DNA of 23,259 bases from UBA6183 sp041302975. Its GTDB lineage: Bacteria; Bacteroidota; Bacteroidia; UKL13-3. Shown here in pieces: positions 7,547 to 16,926 of the stretch (positions are counted from its first letter, which is position 1; every line of letters starts with the position of its first letter). The notes under the pieces were generated by a model, which saw only the letters and a list, made by a program, of their open reading frames with translations, was not told the DNA's origin and searched no databases. Location: contig JBFYQC010000224.1 of the NCBI GenBank assembly GCA_041302975.1, positions 1 to 23,259 on the forward strand, in the 5' to 3' direction. The translations under genes were made by a program, and so were the position numbers.

Positions 7547-7576
7547 ATTCGCTACCTTATATTTTTTAAACCAAAA

Positions 7577-8320
7577 ATGAGCCTCAAAACTAAGATTGAC
7601 GCGCAAAGATTGCCGGAACATATAGCCATAATTATGGATGGTAACGGTCGTTGGGCTAAAGAAAAAGGTAAGTTTCGAATTTTTGGACATCAAAATGGTG
7701 TGAAATCAGTGCGTGAAGCTACAGAAGCAGCAGCTGAACTCGGTATTAAATACTTAACCCTATACGCTTTTTCTACAGAAAATTGGAATCGACCGCAATT
7801 AGAGGTAATAGCATTGATGGAGCTACTTGTGGCCACAATAAGAAAAGAAACCAATACTTTGATGAAAAATAACATCAGGTTACAAGCAATTGGAAACATG
7901 AACGATTTACCTCCAAAGTGCTTCAAAGAACTTTCGGCCGCTATAGAAGAAACCAAGAATAATACCCGCATGACTCTAGTACTTGCATTAAGCTATAGTG
8001 CCAAGTGGGATATTACCAATGCTGTTAAGGAAATAGCAAAAAAAGTTATAGAAGGAAACCTCTTGCCCACTGATATTACTGATAAGACAATTGACGAACA
8101 TCTATCAACCAATGGCATTCCAAACCCAGAGTTGATGATACGTACTAGTGGTGAACATCGGGTTAGTAATTTTTTATTATGGGAATTGGCCTATAGTGAA
8201 TTTTATTTTACCGATACACTTTGGCCTGATTTTAACAGAGAAAATTTATATGAGGCCATTCAAAATTTCCAACAAAGAGAAAGACGCTTTGGTAAAACAA
8301 GCGAACAATTAGCCGTTTAA
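7577..8320 (+). CDS. uppS: Isoprenyl (undecaprenyl) diphosphate synthase
   Basis: This cytosolic cis-prenyltransferase condenses isopentenyl diphosphate onto farnesyl diphosphate to make the C55 lipid carrier for peptidoglycan and surface glycans. At 247 residues it is of normal length. HIAIIMDGNGRW carries the catalytic aspartate (D21), followed by GHQNGV, YAFSTENWNRP and the diphosphate-binding RTSGEHR (189-195) with SNFLLWELAY and LWPDF. The final A of its TAA is the first base of the bamA ATG (8320), so the two are tightly coupled. Product chain length cannot be read from sequence, but C55 is expected in this context. Confidence 0.96.
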   Translation: MSLKTKIDAQRLPEHIAIIMDGNGRWAKEKGKFRIFGHQNGVKSVREATEAAAELGIKYLTLYAFSTENWNRPQLEVIALMELLVATIRKETNTLMKNNIRLQAIGNMNDLPPKCFKELSAAIEETKNNTRMTLVLALSYSAKWDITNAVKEIAKKVIEGNLLPTDITDKTIDEHLSTNGIPNPELMIRTSGEHRVSNFLLWELAYSEFYFTDTLWPDFNRENLYEAIQNFQQRERRFGKTSEQLAV

Positions 8321-10875
8321 TGAAAGTTATAAAACATATTTTTTTCGCGATTTTAAGCATGCTTGCTGCTTTAGTTTCCATTGCTCAAGACACAAGTTCT
8401 GTTTCAAAATCTAAAATGGGATATATCGATTATAGTTTCCCTAAAACTTATGAAATTACTGGTGTATTAATTAGCGGAACAAACTACTACGATAAAAGTG
8501 TTTTGCAAGTATTATCCGGTTTAGAAATTGGCCAAAAGATTAAAATCCCTGGTGATGACATCTCAAAAGCCATCAATAATTTGTGGAAACAAAAACTATT
8601 TGATGATGTTAAAATTAGCATCCTAGATATTACCGATGACAAAGTTTCTCTCGAGATTATGTTAAGAGAAAAACCACGGTTATCCACATTTACTATCAAA
8701 GGATTACGCAAAAGTAAGGCAACAAGTTTACGTGATGAGTTAACCATAAAATCTGGACAAATTATAACAGATAACATGCTAAACTCTACCCGTAATCAAA
8801 TTAAAAAACACTTTATTGATAAAGGTTTTTTAGATGCTGATGCAACTTTCGAAACGATTCCTGATGATCCACGCAAGAATACTTCAAAATTACGTATTAC
8901 AGTAAATCAAGGTGAAAAGGTTAAAATAAATAGCATTAACATTATTGGTAATACAACCGTTCCTTCAAATAAAATTAAACGTACCCTTAAAAAAACAAAA
9001 GAACGTAAACGTTTTCTTGCTAAATCGAGATACATTGAGGGTGAATACGAAGAAGACAAAAAGAAAATTATAGAAAAATATTTAACTTTAGGTTATCGTG
9101 ATGTTGAGATAATTAAAGATAGCATCTATCGTTTCGATAGAAAATCAATAAACATAAACATTACGCTAAACGAAGGCATAAAATATTATTATAGAGATGT
9201 TAAGTTTGTTGGCAATACCAAATATAACAACCAACAATTACATGAAATTTTAAAAATTAAACGCGGTGATGTATACAACCAAGCGCTACTTGAGTCTCGC
9301 TTGAACATGAGCCAAACAGAATTAGACATCAGTACTTTATACATGGATGATGGTTACTTGTTTTTTAGAATTGAACCAGTTGAAGTGTTAGTTGAAGGAG
9401 ACTCTATTGACTTAGAGTTACGTATGAGTGAAGGCCCTCAGGCACGAATTAATAAAGTAACTATTGTTGGTAATACAAAAACAAGTGACCATGTTATTTT
9501 ACGAGAATTACGCACCAAACCAGGACAATTATTTAGCCGAAGCGACATTACACGTAGTTTGCGTGAATTGGCTACCGTTGGTTATTTTAACCCAGAAGCA
9601 TTAAATGTTAATCCGGTTCCACACCCCGAAAATGGAACAGTTGATATAGAGTATAAGGTTGAAGAAAGACCAAACGATCAGATTGAGCTCTCTGCAGGTT
9701 GGGGTATGTACAGTGTTGTAGGAACACTAGGATTAACCCTCAATAATTTTTCTACACGAAAAATGTTTGATTCTAAAGCTTGGACCCCCGTTCCTAGCGG
9801 TGATGGGCAAAGATTAAGTTTACGTGCCCAAAGTAACGGTACTTTTTTCCAATCATACAGCGCATCATTTACAGAGCCTTGGTTAGGTGGCAAAAAACCA
9901 AATGCATTAACAGTTTCTATATTCCACTCAGTGCAAAGTAATGGTTACCGGAAAGGTGAAGCATTACGTTCAGCACTATTTACAACTGGAGCCAGCATTG
10001 GTATAGCAAAACGTTTAAAATGGCCTGATGACTATTTTGTAGCCCAATATTCTTTAAACCTACAGCGCTATAATAACATGTTCGACATTTATGGTAAAAG
10101 TTACATTGCCAGTGTTCCTGAAGGTATTTCAAATAGCTTTAGCTTACGTTTCGTTTTATCCCGTAACTCAACAAATCAAACAATATATCCAAGTAGTGGT
10201 TCAAATATTTCATTATCTATCCAGGCCACTCCGCCCTACTCTGCATTTAATGGAGTCGATTATAAAACATTGGATCCTGCGAAAAGATATCGCTTACTTG
10301 AGTTTCATAAATGGAAATTTGATGCAACATTCTTTACTCCAATTGTTGGTAAACTAGTTGTTATGAGTCGTGCAAACTTTGGATTTATTGGTTCTTATAA
10401 TAGTGAAGTTGGAATGACACCATTTGAGCGTTTTTGGGTTGGTGGTGCAGGTTTAATGGGATGGAATTTAGATGGGCGTGAATTGATAGCATTAAGAGGA
10501 TATCAAGACAACTCATTAACACCTATAAGAAGCGATCGATATAACACTTCTCTTGGAACGGTAGAACAACAAGTACGTGAAGGAGGAACGATATACAACA
10601 GGTATACTTTTGAATTGCGTTATCCAATATCCTTAAATCCTCAAGCTACTGTATTCCCTCTTTTATTTGCAGAAGCAGGTGGTGCTTGGTTAAAGTTTAA
10701 AGATTATAATCCTTTTCAGATTTATCGTTCGGTAGGTGCAGGTGTTCGTATATTCTTACCTATGTTTGGTATGATTGGTTTGGATTACGGTTATGGATTT
10801 GATGCCCCAACCTATTCAGTTGATGGCCAATATAACCGAGGTAATTTCCACTTCTTAATTGGACAACAATTCTAA
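8320..10875 (+). CDS. bamA: Outer-membrane protein assembly factor BamA
   Basis: BamA inserts beta-barrel proteins into the outer membrane. The 851-residue protein has a signal peptide (ending LVSIAQ near residue 23), then several POTRA repeats over roughly residues 45-440. These are recognisable by recurring patterns such as INSINIIGNTTV, YYRDVKFVGNTKY and INKVTIVGNTKT. The C-terminal Omp85 barrel contains the L6-loop motif LRGY (R726-G727-Y728) within GRELIALRGYQDN. The last residue is phenylalanine (IGQQF), as expected for a BAM-inserted barrel. The uppS neighbour on one side and two Skp genes on the other reinforce the call. Translation is probably coupled to uppS by the shared TAATG. Confidence 0.95.
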   Translation: MKVIKHIFFAILSMLAALVSIAQDTSSVSKSKMGYIDYSFPKTYEITGVLISGTNYYDKSVLQVLSGLEIGQKIKIPGDDISKAINNLWKQKLFDDVKISILDITDDKVSLEIMLREKPRLSTFTIKGLRKSKATSLRDELTIKSGQIITDNMLNSTRNQIKKHFIDKGFLDADATFETIPDDPRKNTSKLRITVNQGEKVKINSINIIGNTTVPSNKIKRTLKKTKERKRFLAKSRYIEGEYEEDKKKIIEKYLTLGYRDVEIIKDSIYRFDRKSININITLNEGIKYYYRDVKFVGNTKYNNQQLHEILKIKRGDVYNQALLESRLNMSQTELDISTLYMDDGYLFFRIEPVEVLVEGDSIDLELRMSEGPQARINKVTIVGNTKTSDHVILRELRTKPGQLFSRSDITRSLRELATVGYFNPEALNVNPVPHPENGTVDIEYKVEERPNDQIELSAGWGMYSVVGTLGLTLNNFSTRKMFDSKAWTPVPSGDGQRLSLRAQSNGTFFQSYSASFTEPWLGGKKPNALTVSIFHSVQSNGYRKGEALRSALFTTGASIGIAKRLKWPDDYFVAQYSLNLQRYNNMFDIYGKSYIASVPEGISNSFSLRFVLSRNSTNQTIYPSSGSNISLSIQATPPYSAFNGVDYKTLDPAKRYRLLEFHKWKFDATFFTPIVGKLVVMSRANFGFIGSYNSEVGMTPFERFWVGGAGLMGWNLDGRELIALRGYQDNSLTPIRSDRYNTSLGTVEQQVREGGTIYNRYTFELRYPISLNPQATVFPLLFAEAGGAWLKFKDYNPFQIYRSVGAGVRIFLPMFGMIGLDYGYGFDAPTYSVDGQYNRGNFHFLIGQQF

Positions 10876-10895
10876 TCATTTATTAAAATAAACTA

Positions 10896-11459
10896 ATGAT
10901 GAAAAAGATTTTTTTATTGATTTTGTTGACTGGCACTGCTTTTGCAAGTACCCACGCACAACGTTTTGCTTATGTCGATACAGAATACATTTTAGATATG
11001 TTACCTGAATACCGCTCGGCACAAAAGCAATTGGAGCAACTATCGGCCGATTGGGAAAAAGAAATAGAAAAGAAACAGGCTGCAATTGATAAAATGTACC
11101 GAGATTTTACTGCTGAGCAAGTTTTATTAACTGAGGAATTACGTAAAAAACGTGAACAGGAAATTAAAGACAAAGAGAAAGAATTAAGAGACTACAGAAA
11201 CGCAAAATTTGGATACGAAGGTGAATTGTTTAGAAAAAGGCAAGAATTAATTAAACCAATACAAGACAAAGTTTTTGATGCCGTGCAAAAAGTTGCAAAA
11301 CAAGGTGCTTTAGATTTTATATTTGCCAAAGGAAGCGATATGATTATGTTGTATTCTAATGCCAAATACGACAAAAGTGATGAGGTTTTAACAGAACTTG
11401 GCGTTGCAGTTACCAAAAATAAAGACAACCAAAATCAGCAAAAGAAAGACAATAAATAA
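10896..11459 (+). CDS. Skp/OmpH-family periplasmic chaperone (copy 1)
   Basis: The protein has 187 residues with a signal peptide (KKIFLLILLTGTAFASTHAQ); the start may be either of the two adjacent ATGs at 10896 and 10899. After the mature N-terminus RFAYVDTEYILDMLPEYRSAQKQL comes a long charged helical stretch, roughly residues 40-115 and rich in K/E/R, that forms the coiled-coil tentacles of Skp trimers. It is then closed by LDFIFAKGSDMIMLY, the returning beta strand. Such proteins hold unfolded outer-membrane proteins in the periplasm for BamA, whose gene ends 20 nt upstream. The tail KNKDNQNQQKKDNK is low-complexity and longer than in copy 2. Confidence 0.92.
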   Translation: MMKKIFLLILLTGTAFASTHAQRFAYVDTEYILDMLPEYRSAQKQLEQLSADWEKEIEKKQAAIDKMYRDFTAEQVLLTEELRKKREQEIKDKEKELRDYRNAKFGYEGELFRKRQELIKPIQDKVFDAVQKVAKQGALDFIFAKGSDMIMLYSNAKYDKSDEVLTELGVAVTKNKDNQNQQKKDNK

Positions 11460-11464
11460 ATACC

Positions 11465-11980
11465 ATGAAAAAAACAATTATTACATTGGCTATTGCCATA
11501 GCTACATTTTTTGGCGCAACACAAGCCAATGCACAAAACAAGTTTGCCTACATTGATTTTCAAGAGTTAATGCGTTTGATGCCTGAATACAAGAAGGCAA
11601 CTACCGATATGGAAGCATTTAGCAAAACCTTGCAAGATGAGTTGAAAAAAATGAGTGATGAGTTTGAAACCAAATTGGCTACTTATCAAAAAAATCAAGC
11701 AACCATGAGCGATGCTATTAAAGATTTACGCGAAAAAGAACTACGTGACATGCAAACCCGTATCCAAGAGTTTCAAGAGAATGCGCAAGAAAATGCACGC
11801 AGCAAAGAGCAAGAATTGTTAAAACCAATTATTGAAAAAGCTAAAAGTACAATAAGCACGGTTGCAAAAGAAGGTGGTTACACTTATGTATTTGATAGCA
11901 GCCCTGGTACTCCATTATTATACAAACCAGATGGAGATAACATTATGGGTGCCGTTAAAAAGAAAATGGGTATTCTATAA
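11465..11980 (+). CDS. Skp/OmpH-family periplasmic chaperone (copy 2)
   Basis: The protein has 171 residues and starts 5 nt after copy 1. Its signal peptide ends TQANAQ. The mature N-terminus KFAYIDFQELMRLMPEYKKA closely parallels copy 1, followed by a charged coiled-coil segment and a C-terminal GGYTYVFDSSPGTPLLY strand. Paired ompH genes after bamA are common in Bacteroidota. Both copies keep full-length coiled coils and signal peptides, so neither looks decayed. The gene is followed by the terminator at 12001. The glutamate racemase gene I would expect next in related genomes is absent. Confidence 0.92.
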   Translation: MKKTIITLAIAIATFFGATQANAQNKFAYIDFQELMRLMPEYKKATTDMEAFSKTLQDELKKMSDEFETKLATYQKNQATMSDAIKDLREKELRDMQTRIQEFQENAQENARSKEQELLKPIIEKAKSTISTVAKEGGYTYVFDSSPGTPLLYKPDGDNIMGAVKKKMGIL

Positions 11981-12000
11981 TTATAACAAACCAATATAAA

Positions 12001-12033
12001 AAAACCCGATAGTATTTACTGCTATCGGGTTTT
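12001..12033. terminator. Bidirectional intrinsic terminator
   Basis: Twelve-base arms (AAAACCCGATAG at 12001-12012 and CTATCGGGTTTT at 12022-12033) flank a 9-nt loop, with an A tract on the left and a T tract on the right. It sits between the converging ends of the second Skp gene (11980) and the outer-membrane barrel gene (12055), so it can stop both transcripts. Confidence 0.92.
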
Positions 12034-12054
12034 TTATGCTTCCTACTATTCAGT

Positions 12055-14556
12055 TTAGTACTCCATATCCATTCCACCACCATTGCTATCTCCGCGTTTT
12101 TGATTGCTGCGTTTTCTGAACAATGAAGCGTCCATCTCACCAAATCGCCAGGTTACACTCAAACGCACAAAGCGGGTTTCACGTCTACGGCTTATGTTTT
12201 GCTCCATTATATTGCTTTCATAATATGTTCCAAAACGTCTGGTGTTAAATACATCATTAACTACTAAGTTAAAGCTTAATGTTTTCATAATCTCTTTGTT
12301 TAATGATATATCTACAGAGTATTGATCAAGCGTTTTGCCTTGCGGAATAATTCTTGGAGCCTCGTAATTACCATTAACCTGCAGAGTATATTTTTTGGGT
12401 AACTTATAACTTACAATAACTTTTGTATTCCAGCTAAAGCCGCTGTTTTGTATTGTTGTATTCCCCACATTAGCACTAATATCAGTAAAAAAACCATTTA
12501 AGTTAATTGTTACATCTAGCTTCTTTTTTAAGAAGTTGGTTTTAAAATTATTCTCCCAACCCATATTATACATCGTGTTACCATTAATAAATGTATTCAA
12601 TAACACATCAGAGGTATCATTGTATTTTTGAGCAAATTGTGTAATGGCACCTTCTGTTTGTTTAACATATACAGATGTAAACAAATTACCATTGGTAAAA
12701 ATACGGTTGTAATTTGCCTCCATAGAATTTATAAATTCAGGTCGTAACAGCGGATTACCTGTGCGGTAATTCATCTTATCTGCAAACATAATAAACGGCA
12801 TCACTTGCATAAATCCAGGACGATTTATTTTACGGGCAAAATTCATTTGTATTTCGTGCTTTTCGCCAATACGTTTTGTTAAATAAATACTTGGGAAAAA
12901 TGCCTTCGCTATATTCGACATTCCATCAGGATACAAATACTCCACCGACTGGTTTTTACCAACCAACTCGCCAATAAAACGCGTTTGCTCAAATCGTAAA
13001 CCAACCATGTATCCAATACCCATTGGTTTGTACATATTTGAGTAAGTTACGTAAGCAGCATTTACCAAATCACTTATTTTATAATTATTTGATAAGGTGG
13101 AATCCATCATTACTTCTCCAGAACTATTATTACGATATCCAACGTCCAGTATAGAAATGTCCTCTTTATAATTGCTACGTAATCCAAACTCCCATTTAGC
13201 TGTATCAGTAATCGGATTTGTAAAATCTAATTGATAAGTAAATGTATTGCTACTGCCTGAACCTCTGTTTACTTGAAATTCTTGCGGTGTAATAGATTGA
13301 CCTACGTTATTGTAATTGTTAGTAATAAAATCACTATTACTTTTACGTTTACCATAATTGTAAGTAATGTCTGTCGATAATTCCTTTCCTCTTTTTGGAA
13401 ATGTTTTTCTGAGCTGTAATTGTGTACTATAATTGTTCCAGTTGGTTATTCCTGTTGTACTTCTAGTACCATAAGTAATTAAAGAATTTATTGAATCGCG
13501 GTCATTAAATGATTGATATTCATCTGAATCGAACCCTCCACTCATAACTCCTTGGCTCAAGGATAACGTTGTACGATTTGTTAAATTGTAATCGTAGGCT
13601 ATTCGGCCGTTTTGCATCAACCTATCCATTACAACATCATTATCTTGATTATAAAAACCAGTTGTTTCTCCACTGCGCAAAAGCGTTCTATTGGTAAAAC
13701 CTTTAGTTGGATTACTTGCTGTGTTAATATTATATGAGATATTAAAATTACTTCTACCTTCTTTTACATTTAAATTAAGCATACCGTTGTATCTACTTGG
13801 ATAACCAGCACCTAAGGTAACCAAGCCATTGTAACCGGGTTTGGTATTCTTTTTCAATATAATATTTAAAATTCCCCCAGAAGTTGAAGCATCGTATTTT
13901 GCAGAAGGATTAGTAATTACCTCAATTCTGTCAATTTGGTCAGATGGAATTTGCTCTAAAGTTAATAAAGTAGGTCTTCCATCAACAAAAATAGTTGGAC
14001 TACTGCTGCGTAATGTAACACCACCGTCTGCATCAACTGATAAACCAGGTATATTTTTTACTGCGTCAATTCCTGTGCCACCACGGGCAGAAATATCTTT
14101 ATCAACTGTATAAATTCTTCTATCAACCGTCATTACTACCCCAGCTCTCTCTCCTTCAACCACAAATTCATTTAGGCTTTTTGTGTCAACCTGAAGGGGT
14201 ATATTACCCAGATCTTGCTCAATATTATTTGGACTTATAGTTACCTGTTGTGTTAGAGGTTGGTATCCAATAAATGCGATTCGCAAACGAAAACGCCCCA
14301 TAGGTAATTTATCTAAGTTAAAATCGCCATTAGCTTTAGCCAAAATACCACTAATTACACTATCTTTTTGCATAGCCAATAATGTTACAGTTGCAAAATC
14401 TACAGGTTGTTTTGATTTTGAATCAATCACTTTACCATAAACCCTTCCTATAGCTGGCATTTTTCGCATACCAGGCCCTCCCATGTTTGGTCGTTGGGCA
14501 AAAAGAGAGATTGTAGTTATAAATAATAGAAATACAGTTGAATAACTTTTACGCAT
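12055..14556 (-). CDS. Outer-membrane beta-barrel protein with carboxypeptidase-regulatory-like domain (TonB-receptor-like)
   Basis: The protein has 833 residues starting at the ATG at 14556, where a signal peptide begins at once (STVFLLFITTISLFAQ). An in-frame start at 14604 would place 16 non-hydrophobic residues in front and is rejected. Residues about 36-120 form a carboxypeptidase-D regulatory-like domain (GRVYGKVIDSKSKQPVDFATV). A plug-like domain follows, including GIDAVKNIPGLSVDADGG, IFVDGRP and DRIEVITNPSAKYDASTSGG. The rest resembles the OMP_b-brl_3 barrel. No clear TonB box is seen, and it lacks a SusD partner, so a glycan-uptake SusC role is unlikely. Substrate and TonB dependence are unknown. 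Confidence 0.88.
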   Translation of the reverse strand: MRKSYSTVFLLFITTISLFAQRPNMGGPGMRKMPAIGRVYGKVIDSKSKQPVDFATVTLLAMQKDSVISGILAKANGDFNLDKLPMGRFRLRIAFIGYQPLTQQVTISPNNIEQDLGNIPLQVDTKSLNEFVVEGERAGVVMTVDRRIYTVDKDISARGGTGIDAVKNIPGLSVDADGGVTLRSSSPTIFVDGRPTLLTLEQIPSDQIDRIEVITNPSAKYDASTSGGILNIILKKNTKPGYNGLVTLGAGYPSRYNGMLNLNVKEGRSNFNISYNINTASNPTKGFTNRTLLRSGETTGFYNQDNDVVMDRLMQNGRIAYDYNLTNRTTLSLSQGVMSGGFDSDEYQSFNDRDSINSLITYGTRSTTGITNWNNYSTQLQLRKTFPKRGKELSTDITYNYGKRKSNSDFITNNYNNVGQSITPQEFQVNRGSGSSNTFTYQLDFTNPITDTAKWEFGLRSNYKEDISILDVGYRNNSSGEVMMDSTLSNNYKISDLVNAAYVTYSNMYKPMGIGYMVGLRFEQTRFIGELVGKNQSVEYLYPDGMSNIAKAFFPSIYLTKRIGEKHEIQMNFARKINRPGFMQVMPFIMFADKMNYRTGNPLLRPEFINSMEANYNRIFTNGNLFTSVYVKQTEGAITQFAQKYNDTSDVLLNTFINGNTMYNMGWENNFKTNFLKKKLDVTINLNGFFTDISANVGNTTIQNSGFSWNTKVIVSYKLPKKYTLQVNGNYEAPRIIPQGKTLDQYSVDISLNKEIMKTLSFNLVVNDVFNTRRFGTYYESNIMEQNISRRRETRFVRLSVTWRFGEMDASLFRKRSNQKRGDSNGGGMDMEY

Positions 14557-14642
14557 GCTTAATAGTTGTCTATTTATTGAAAAACTAGGACCGCAAAACA
14601 ACACAAAGGTTTAATTAAATTGAAACTTTTTAGGTGAGCGGC

Positions 14643-14666
14643 AAAAAAACCGAGGTAAGTTTACCT
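14643..14666 (-). terminator. Weak hairpin plus U tract downstream of the lipoprotein gene
   Basis: On the minus strand AGGTAA and TTACCT (14653-14658 and 14661-14666, 2-nt centre) are followed by CGG and seven Ts (14643-14649). It begins 8 nt past the lipoprotein stop. The stem is short, so termination would be partial at best. Confidence 0.4.
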
Positions 14667-14673
14667 ATATTAC

Positions 14674-15891
14674 TTACTCCAAATCGGTACTTAACTTGTA
14701 ACGGCAAATACGGTTGTTCTTTTTATCTGCCACATATATTGTTCTTCGGTTATAACAAACTCCACTAGGGTCGTTAAAACTAAACGGGCCTGTATTTGTA
14801 CCATCACTGGCATAACCACCAAAGGAAACAACAACTTGTTTAGTTATCCCAGAGTTTGCGGGTGGGTTAACTCCCTCATAGCCTTGTGGTGTAAAAACAT
14901 ATAAAGAATCTGTCTCACTATCTACCACAAACATATAACCCAAATTATCAGGTGCTATGAAGCAATCTTCAGGCTTTCTAAAACGATAACTTTCATATAA
15001 AAATCTATCCGCTTTACTATTATCAAACGATAAATACTGTGGTGATTCCCCATATTGTGTTCCCAATTCAGGGTCGTCATAAACATTAATTATCAAAGCA
15101 CGATACTCAACATTTTGAGGTTGTCCAGCTTGTGTAATAAGAAAGCTTTTTGATTCACTCATCCCTTGCAAACGTTGAGGAGGTGCACTGTAACTTGCAA
15201 TACTACTTATTCCAATAGCTGATTTCAAGCTTGAGTTGTTAGGGTTTAACCCAGTTGCAAACCCTATGTTTTTTCCTTCTGCATCGTACACCAACACACC
15301 ATTATCGGGTCTTACAAATGTGTTTACATCATTTCTAGGACCGGTACGTGTTACATAAACCGTATTATCATGCAAAGTAGTTATACCGGTAAACTGAACT
15401 GCTTCATCATCAGCTTGGCGGTTTGCAGTTGCCCTGCGTGAATCGTCATTTAATGGATGTGTAAGCGTATCTACAATCTGGTAATTGCCTGTTGCCGTAT
15501 TAATCAAATGATAAACTGCTGCTCTATTACCTAACAAAGGATCTTCTACACGACCCAATACATAAGTATGCAAGCGTCTGTCTTGAGTAACATCTGTAGC
15601 ACCTGGAATATTTATGGTTAATGCCAATTTACCAGTTTGGTCTAAAATATTTAATCCCCTGTCGTCAACCACATATACCATTTCATCAAATCCAACATAC
15701 ACATCAACAGGATTTAAAAAATTTGTAAAGAACGGGTATTGCGGCACATAACCAATTTTATTCGGTATCAAATCAGGATCAATTTTACCTTGCTCAAAAA
15801 TTTGTTTGGTTTGATCGTCTTCTTTTGTGCCACAAGCAGCAACAAACAATAGCATCATTAAACCTATACCTACATTCAATTTTTTTTTCAT
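14674..15891 (-). CDS. Beta-propeller (NHL-like) lipoprotein
   Basis: The protein has 405 residues. The N-terminus has a lipoprotein signal ending LLFVAAC, with C20 as the lipidated residue, followed by GTKEDD. Acidic residues just after the cysteine resemble the surface-export signals described for Bacteroidota lipoproteins, so surface exposure is possible. The body shows repeated units of the NHL or six-bladed propeller kind, such as PVDVYVGFDEMVYVVDDRG, GYMFVVDSETDSLYVF and GVCYNRRTIYVADKKNNRI. No catalytic motif is visible. It lies 14 nt downstream of the PorV-like gene and is probably co-transcribed with it. A run of nine A residues follows the start codon directly. Function is unknown; ligand or protein binding is the usual role of such propellers. 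Confidence 0.8.
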   Translation of the reverse strand: MKKKLNVGIGLMMLLFVAACGTKEDDQTKQIFEQGKIDPDLIPNKIGYVPQYPFFTNFLNPVDVYVGFDEMVYVVDDRGLNILDQTGKLALTINIPGATDVTQDRRLHTYVLGRVEDPLLGNRAAVYHLINTATGNYQIVDTLTHPLNDDSRRATANRQADDEAVQFTGITTLHDNTVYVTRTGPRNDVNTFVRPDNGVLVYDAEGKNIGFATGLNPNNSSLKSAIGISSIASYSAPPQRLQGMSESKSFLITQAGQPQNVEYRALIINVYDDPELGTQYGESPQYLSFDNSKADRFLYESYRFRKPEDCFIAPDNLGYMFVVDSETDSLYVFTPQGYEGVNPPANSGITKQVVVSFGGYASDGTNTGPFSFNDPSGVCYNRRTIYVADKKNNRICRYKLSTDLE

Positions 15892-15905
15892 ACAAAAAAC
15901 ACTCG

Positions 15906-16910
15906 CTATTTAATGTTAAGTGCAACAGTTACACGATGTATATTTCCCAATCTTGATTTAGCTAAAAACCCATAATCAATGGTTAAACCTCCGTAGTTTC
16001 TTCGCAATTTCACTCCTATACCAGCTGATGGAGCACGGTAGTCTTCATCGCTAGCAAATTCATAACCAGCACGACCATAAAACAGACGTTTAAAAGAATA
16101 CTCTGCACCTAATGCATAAGTTTCATTGTTATCAGTAGGATGGTTTAACTGGGCTGCAATAGTTAAGTTATGTTTATATCCCATTATAGGATCAAAAGCT
16201 GCTCCTAATCTAAATATACCAGGCACAGTTACCGTAGTAAAGTTAGTAATGTCAGTAGGTCCGTTAAACTTTAGCACTTGTGCTTTACCATCAGGCTTAA
16301 CATTAAATCCAAAATTGCTAAAGTTAATCCCAAAACGAGCATTTTTTATTCCTACATCATATTTCAATCCTAAATCAAACAGAATATTGTGAATGCTGAT
16401 ACCCGGAAAACCTTCGTTTGCATAGCGACCGTTTATACCAAAACTAAAATTATTGGTTAAGACTTTTGCGTAGGTTAAACCTAGATAATAATTGTTAATT
16501 GCAAATGTTCTTCCTGTTCCACTTGGATCAAACTCGGTAGTTTCTTTCATGGTGCCATAATTCATGTTAAACACCTGAAAACCTAGATAAGATAGTTTTC
16601 CTACACGGCTTACAATACCTACATGATTGGCAGAAATATCGCCAAAGTAACGCGTATGTGATGTTTGAATATTTACTTTTCCGGTATCAATTTGGGTGAT
16701 ACCGGCCGGATTCCAATACATGGCAGAAACATCGTTTGCCATGGCCACATATGCACCACCCATTGCCATAGAACGAGCATCGGGAGCGATTTTTAAAAAT
16801 TGCATACCTGTACTGCCGCTTCGCGAATCGCCAAACGAAGGCAGTATTTGTGCATTTGCCTTACCTACAATAAGTATGGCTGCTATGTATAAGTACTTAT
16901 TAATACGCAT
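15906..16910 (-). CDS. PorV/PorQ-family outer-membrane protein
   Basis: The protein has 334 residues with a signal peptide (YLYIAAILIVGKANAQ). The family signature follows: TGMQFLKIAPDARSMAMGGA, then DVSAMYWNPAGI, as in the FadL-like PorV/PorQ group. Repeating amphipathic strands then run to the C-terminus. PorV and PorQ work in type IX secretion; PorV shuttles substrates from the translocon to the attachment complex. Bacteroidota also carry several relatives of unproven role, and this protein is nearer in length to PorQ than to PorV, so I give no symbol. The downstream lipoprotein lies only 14 nt away. The type IX link is inference from family membership. Confidence 0.83.
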   Translation of the reverse strand: MRINKYLYIAAILIVGKANAQILPSFGDSRSGSTGMQFLKIAPDARSMAMGGAYVAMANDVSAMYWNPAGITQIDTGKVNIQTSHTRYFGDISANHVGIVSRVGKLSYLGFQVFNMNYGTMKETTEFDPSGTGRTFAINNYYLGLTYAKVLTNNFSFGINGRYANEGFPGISIHNILFDLGLKYDVGIKNARFGINFSNFGFNVKPDGKAQVLKFNGPTDITNFTTVTVPGIFRLGAAFDPIMGYKHNLTIAAQLNHPTDNNETYALGAEYSFKRLFYGRAGYEFASDEDYRAPSAGIGVKLRRNYGGLTIDYGFLAKSRLGNIHRVTVALNIK

Positions 16911-16926
16911 TTAATCAGGCAAATTA

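Noticed and set aside
7558..7565. Possible promoter for uppS (TATATTTT)
   Set aside because: The last base of the -7 consensus is wrong and no TTTG is present at the right distance. uppS is more simply read from the PorG-like transcript.
10091..10357. Plus-strand reading frame inside bamA
   Set aside because: It is a shadow in another frame of a clearly coding barrel region, with no start context or recognisable protein.
13841..14113. Plus-strand reading frame antisense to the plug domain of the outer-membrane barrel gene
   Set aside because: The sense frame carries the conserved plug motifs; the antisense frame shows none and is best explained as a by-product of its codon use.
14557..14604. 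N-terminal extension of the outer-membrane barrel gene to a start at 14604
   Set aside because: It would put 16 mostly polar residues before a signal peptide that begins cleanly at the ATG at 14556.
14604..14611. Possible minus-strand -7 element (AACCTTTG) before the outer-membrane barrel gene
   Set aside because: The first base deviates from TAnnTTTG and no -33 element lies 17-21 nt upstream.
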